From Ruegeria_C sp041537905 (GTDB lineage: Bacteria; Pseudomonadota; Alphaproteobacteria; Rhodobacterales; Rhodobacteraceae): DNA of 64,000 nt. The stretch is from positions 248,001 to 312,000 of the forward strand of contig NZ_JBGRUO010000001.1 of NCBI RefSeq assembly GCF_041537905.1, in the 5' to 3' direction. Under the pieces are notes generated by a model. It did no database searches. It saw only the letters and a list, made by a program, of their open reading frames with translations, and was not told where the DNA came from. Below are positions 61,291-64,000 of this stretch, one piece after another (position 1 is the stretch's first letter; each line of letters opens with the position of its first letter). The position numbers and the translations under genes are program-made.

Positions 61291-63045
61291 TTACCCGTCT
61301 TCGAACGGGTCCCATTCATCCTCGACCTCGGGCAGCGCTTCGGTCTCGACCTTGGCCGCACGTTGTTCGGGCGTTTCGATGTTGGTAATCCGGGCCTTGG
61401 GGAACTGCGCCAGCACCGCCTGTACCATCGGATGCGCTTCGGCCTCCTGCTTCAGGGCCAGGTCTGCAGCATCACGGATTTCGGCAATCGTAGGCTCTGT
61501 GCCATCCGAGATCACCGAAACGGCCCAACGGTTGCCGGTCCAGCTTTGCAGCCGCGAACCCAACCGCTGCGCCAGATCGGTGGGAGCCTGATCGGTCGGC
61601 GTAAATTCGATGCGGCCGGGCTGGTAGGAGACCAGTCGCACGCCGGTTTCCACCTCGACCAGCAGTTTCACGTCGCGATGGGCGCGGATCAGTTCGACCA
61701 CATGCTCGAATGTCGGATAGCGTGCCAGCGCCTGTTCCACATCCTGCGCCAACATCGCCGTCGGGGCATTGCCGACGCCACTCGCCGGCGCGGCAGAGAC
61801 CGGGGCAGCGCGCGCCACCGGCGCGCTGGCAGGTTGCATCGCACGCCCTCCACCGGGACCGCCCGGCGTCGGTGGCGGGGGGGCGTCCTGCAGCTTGCGC
61901 ACCAACTCCTCGGGCGTGGGTAGATCGGCTACATGGGTCAGCCGGATGATCGCCATTTCAGCAGCCATCATCGCGTTGGGGGCGGCGGTCACTTCCTCCA
62001 GCGCTTTCAACAGCATCTGCCACATCCGGGTCAGCACCCGCATCGGTAGGGCTTCGGCCATCTGGGCACCCCGACTGCGTTCGTCGGGCGACACGGTCGG
62101 GTCTTCGGCGGCATCGGGCGTGATCTTGACGACCGATACCCAATGCGTGATTTCGGCCAGATCGCGCAGCACCGCCAGCGGATCGGCCCCTTCGGCATAT
62201 TGCGCGCTGAGCTCGGTCAAGGCACCCGCCGCATCGCCACGCAGGATCATGTCCATCAGGTCCAGCACCCGGCCCCGGTCGGCTAGGCCAAGCATGGCAC
62301 GCACCTGTTCCGCCGTGGTTTCGCCCGCCCCGTGCGAGATCGCCTGATCCAGCAGCGAGGTCGCGTCCCGCGCCGACCCTTCCGCTGCCCGCGTGATCAG
62401 CGCCAGCGCGTCCTCGGCAATTTCGGCGCCTTCGGCCGTGGCGATCTTGCGTATCAGCGCAATCATCTCCTCCGGCTCGATCCGGCGCAGGTCAAACCGC
62501 TGGCATCGCGACAGAACCGTCACCGGGACCTTGCGGATCTCGGTGGTCGCGAAGATGAACTTCACATGCTCGGGCGGTTCCTCAAGCGTCTTGAGCAGCG
62601 CGTTGAAGGCGCTGGTCGAGAGCATGTGAACCTCGTCGATGATGTAGATCTTGTAGCGCGCCGAGGCCGCACGGTAGCGCACGGAATCGATGATCTCGCG
62701 AATGTCGTTCACGCCGGTGCGGCTGGCAGCGTCCATCTCCATCACATCGACATGGCGGCCTTCCATGATCGCGACGCAATGCTCGCACTGGCCGCAAGGC
62801 TCGGTGGTCGGGGCGCCATTGCCATCTGGTCCGATGCAGTTCATGCCCTTGGCGATGATCCTGGCAGTGGTGGTCTTGCCGGTCCCGCGAATGCCGGTCA
62901 TCACAAAGGCCTGCGCGATCCGGTCCGCCTCGAACGCGTTTTTCAGCGTGCGCACCATCGCATCCTGCCCGACCAGGTCGGCAAAGGTTTCCGGGCGGTA
63001 TTTGCGGGCGAGAACCTGATAGGCGGGGCTGGGCGTGTCGGTCAT
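61291..63045 (-). CDS. dnaX: DNA polymerase III subunits gamma/tau
   Basis: 584 aa clamp-loader ATPase. Walker A TGIRGTGKTTTARI, zinc-binding Cys cluster (CIGPDGNG...CGQCEHC), Walker B IIDEVHML, SRC motif LSRCQRF. Domain III follows, then a Pro/Ala-rich linker (about residues 390-430) and a tau-like C-terminal part. It loads the beta clamp and couples polymerases at the fork. No obvious frameshift slip site for a short gamma form was noticed. Confidence 0.97.
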   Translation of the reverse strand: MTDTPSPAYQVLARKYRPETFADLVGQDAMVRTLKNAFEADRIAQAFVMTGIRGTGKTTTARIIAKGMNCIGPDGNGAPTTEPCGQCEHCVAIMEGRHVDVMEMDAASRTGVNDIREIIDSVRYRAASARYKIYIIDEVHMLSTSAFNALLKTLEEPPEHVKFIFATTEIRKVPVTVLSRCQRFDLRRIEPEEMIALIRKIATAEGAEIAEDALALITRAAEGSARDATSLLDQAISHGAGETTAEQVRAMLGLADRGRVLDLMDMILRGDAAGALTELSAQYAEGADPLAVLRDLAEITHWVSVVKITPDAAEDPTVSPDERSRGAQMAEALPMRVLTRMWQMLLKALEEVTAAPNAMMAAEMAIIRLTHVADLPTPEELVRKLQDAPPPPTPGGPGGGRAMQPASAPVARAAPVSAAPASGVGNAPTAMLAQDVEQALARYPTFEHVVELIRAHRDVKLLVEVETGVRLVSYQPGRIEFTPTDQAPTDLAQRLGSRLQSWTGNRWAVSVISDGTEPTIAEIRDAADLALKQEAEAHPMVQAVLAQFPKARITNIETPEQRAAKVETEALPEVEDEWDPFEDG

Positions 63046-63209
63046 GTCTGCTCTGGCGGATTCGTTCCTGACGCCGGAGCCTAGTGTGCCGCCCCCCCCG
63101 CGTCCACCTCGCGCGTGGTTTTAAAACCCTTGGGAAAGTTGGGGGCCGCCTTTACAAAGGGCACATTGGAATAGTGGTTTTGAAACGCGGCCGGGAGGGG
63201 GACCGCCTT

Positions 63210-63728
63210 ATGTCGCATATGATTATTCACGCGCTGCAGGTTGGCGGTGGGACGCTGGCGTTGTCGCCTTTGCCCGGTCGGTCGGGGGATTATGAAAGCG
63301 ATCTGGCACAGATTGCAGAGTGGAAACCGGGCCTCGTGATCTCGATGACCACCGAATTGGAGATGTTCGAGACCGGCGCATTGCAATTTGGTGCCGATAT
63401 TCAAAGCCGCGCCAGCCGGTGGGCGCATCTGCCGGTGAGGGATTTCACCGCGCCGCCCTTTGCCATTCAACAGGCATGGCCCGATGTAAGCGCCGATGCC
63501 CGCCACGCGCTGAGCGGCGGCGGACGGGTTCTGGTGCATTGCCGAGGCGGCTGCGGTCGGTCCGGCATGGTGGCCTTGCGACTGATGATCGAATGCGGCG
63601 AGGCGCCCGAGGCCGCTCTGACCCGTCTGCGCGCCCTGCGTCCCTGTGCCGTGGAAACCGACGAACAGATGCAATGGGCTATGGCCGCACGTCCCCGAAC
63701 TTGTCCTGCTCCGCGTCGCGCCATATGA
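63210..63728 (+). CDS. Protein-tyrosine phosphatase-like protein
   Basis: 172 aa. The P-loop HCRGGCGRSGM (HCx5R with RSG) is clear; the preceding segment (WAHLPVRDFTAPPF) suits a dual-specificity-like phosphatase fold and the Asp of VRD may act as general acid. Physiological substrate unknown. ATG at 63210 preceded by GGGAGGGG; the frame is open upstream to 63084. Divergent from dnaX. Confidence 0.82.
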   Translation: MSHMIIHALQVGGGTLALSPLPGRSGDYESDLAQIAEWKPGLVISMTTELEMFETGALQFGADIQSRASRWAHLPVRDFTAPPFAIQQAWPDVSADARHALSGGGRVLVHCRGGCGRSGMVALRLMIECGEAPEAALTRLRALRPCAVETDEQMQWAMAARPRTCPAPRRAI

Positions 63729-63855
63729 TACCGGTGCCGACTGGGCGGCAACCGGGTCCGCGGAAAGCTGTATCAGCCCCCTTCACCGACCAACGCGATA
63801 TGCGGTTTTTTCTCTCCCCGATCAGCGGACCACCGGGGCTGTTTGAGGAAAACCC

Positions 63856-64000
63856 ATGACCCATTCTCTTGACCACCGCCGCCGTCAGGCAAAGACGCTC
63901 AGAAAAGCCTTTGCAGCAGGGGATGCGCGCGCAATAGAGCGCGCTAATGCTGTTCTGGGACAGACGCCAACACTCCCCCATAGCGTGGCCTTGCACGTGA
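63856..64000 (+). CDS. N-terminal part of a hypothetical (possibly ankyrin-repeat) protein
   Basis: Begins MTHSLDHRRRQAKTLRKAFA and runs off the window after about 48 residues. The pattern (RRRQAKTLRKAFAAGD, AIERANAVLG, HSVALHV) recalls the start of alphaproteobacterial ankyrin-repeat/hypothetical proteins; the C-terminal remainder is not in view. AAACCC precedes the ATG, no strong ribosome site. 127 bp after the phosphatase-like gene. Confidence 0.55.
   Translation, partial: MTHSLDHRRRQAKTLRKAFAAGDARAIERANAVLGQTPTLPHSVALHV

Overview
The window looks like chromosome from an alphaproteobacterium of the Rhodobacteraceae (Roseobacter group). The evidence is GC-rich codon use, the flaF/flbT/DUF1217 flagellin block, the choice-of-anchor-L/Hint secreted protein, the dnaX-ybaB-recR block and the ridA-GDPD-GNAT-pterin dehydratase block. 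No rRNA, tRNA, CRISPR array, prophage or intact insertion sequence was seen.

Layout. 1-5.6 kb: flagellar genes. DUF1217, flbT, flaF, flagellin, an flgN-like gene and an flgJ rod-binding domain lie on the minus strand; fliK and flgD diverge from them. 5.6-11.8 kb: an APH-family kinase and a polyamine-type ABC importer (ATPase, binding protein, DUF1330 protein, two permeases). 11.8-19.5 kb: lytic transglycosylase, WYL regulator diverging from a GST-like gene, DUF1801, RNase R, and an overlapping dapE-GNAT-DUF2064 operon. 19.8-23.6 kb: two adjacent Hint-type proteins, the second apparently degenerate, and a bacterial ionotropic glutamate receptor homologue. 24.2-32.1 kb: an accessory-looking stretch with an SMP-30 protein and a cyclase/AAA/TPR regulator convergent with a catalase-like / unknown / DyP-peroxidase operon, bordered by a transposase fragment. 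32.1-33.8 kb: glnK-amtB. 34-42 kb: penicillin-binding protein, mlaA-mlaC, ridA-GDPD-GNAT-phhB, EF-hand protein, glycine-zipper lipoprotein, peroxiredoxin. 42-49.3 kb: ferredoxin-reductase-like flavoprotein, rsmD, HAD phosphatase, map, sfsA, and a translationally coupled MoCF-GNAT-AhpD-OmpA chain. 49.4-59.8 kb: regulators (LysR, ArsR, WYL), small alpha/beta-barrel proteins, rppH, a radical SAM protein coupled to a DUF547 lipoprotein, adenosine kinase, nth, DUF4336 and an Ada-like methyltransferase. 59.8-64 kb: a small protein with a nitrile-hydratase-like leader and a GG motif (a candidate RiPP precursor), then recR, ybaB, dnaX, a phosphatase-like gene and a gene cut by the window end.

Most of the window is housekeeping, with many 4-nt ATGA/GTGA overlaps showing translationally coupled operons. 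The least explained parts are the orphan RiPP-like precursor, the haem-peroxidase/cyclase cassette, the Hint pair, the glutamate-receptor homologue with an unusual pore, and the radical SAM/DUF547 pair. All family names come from reading the translated sequence; no database search was run.
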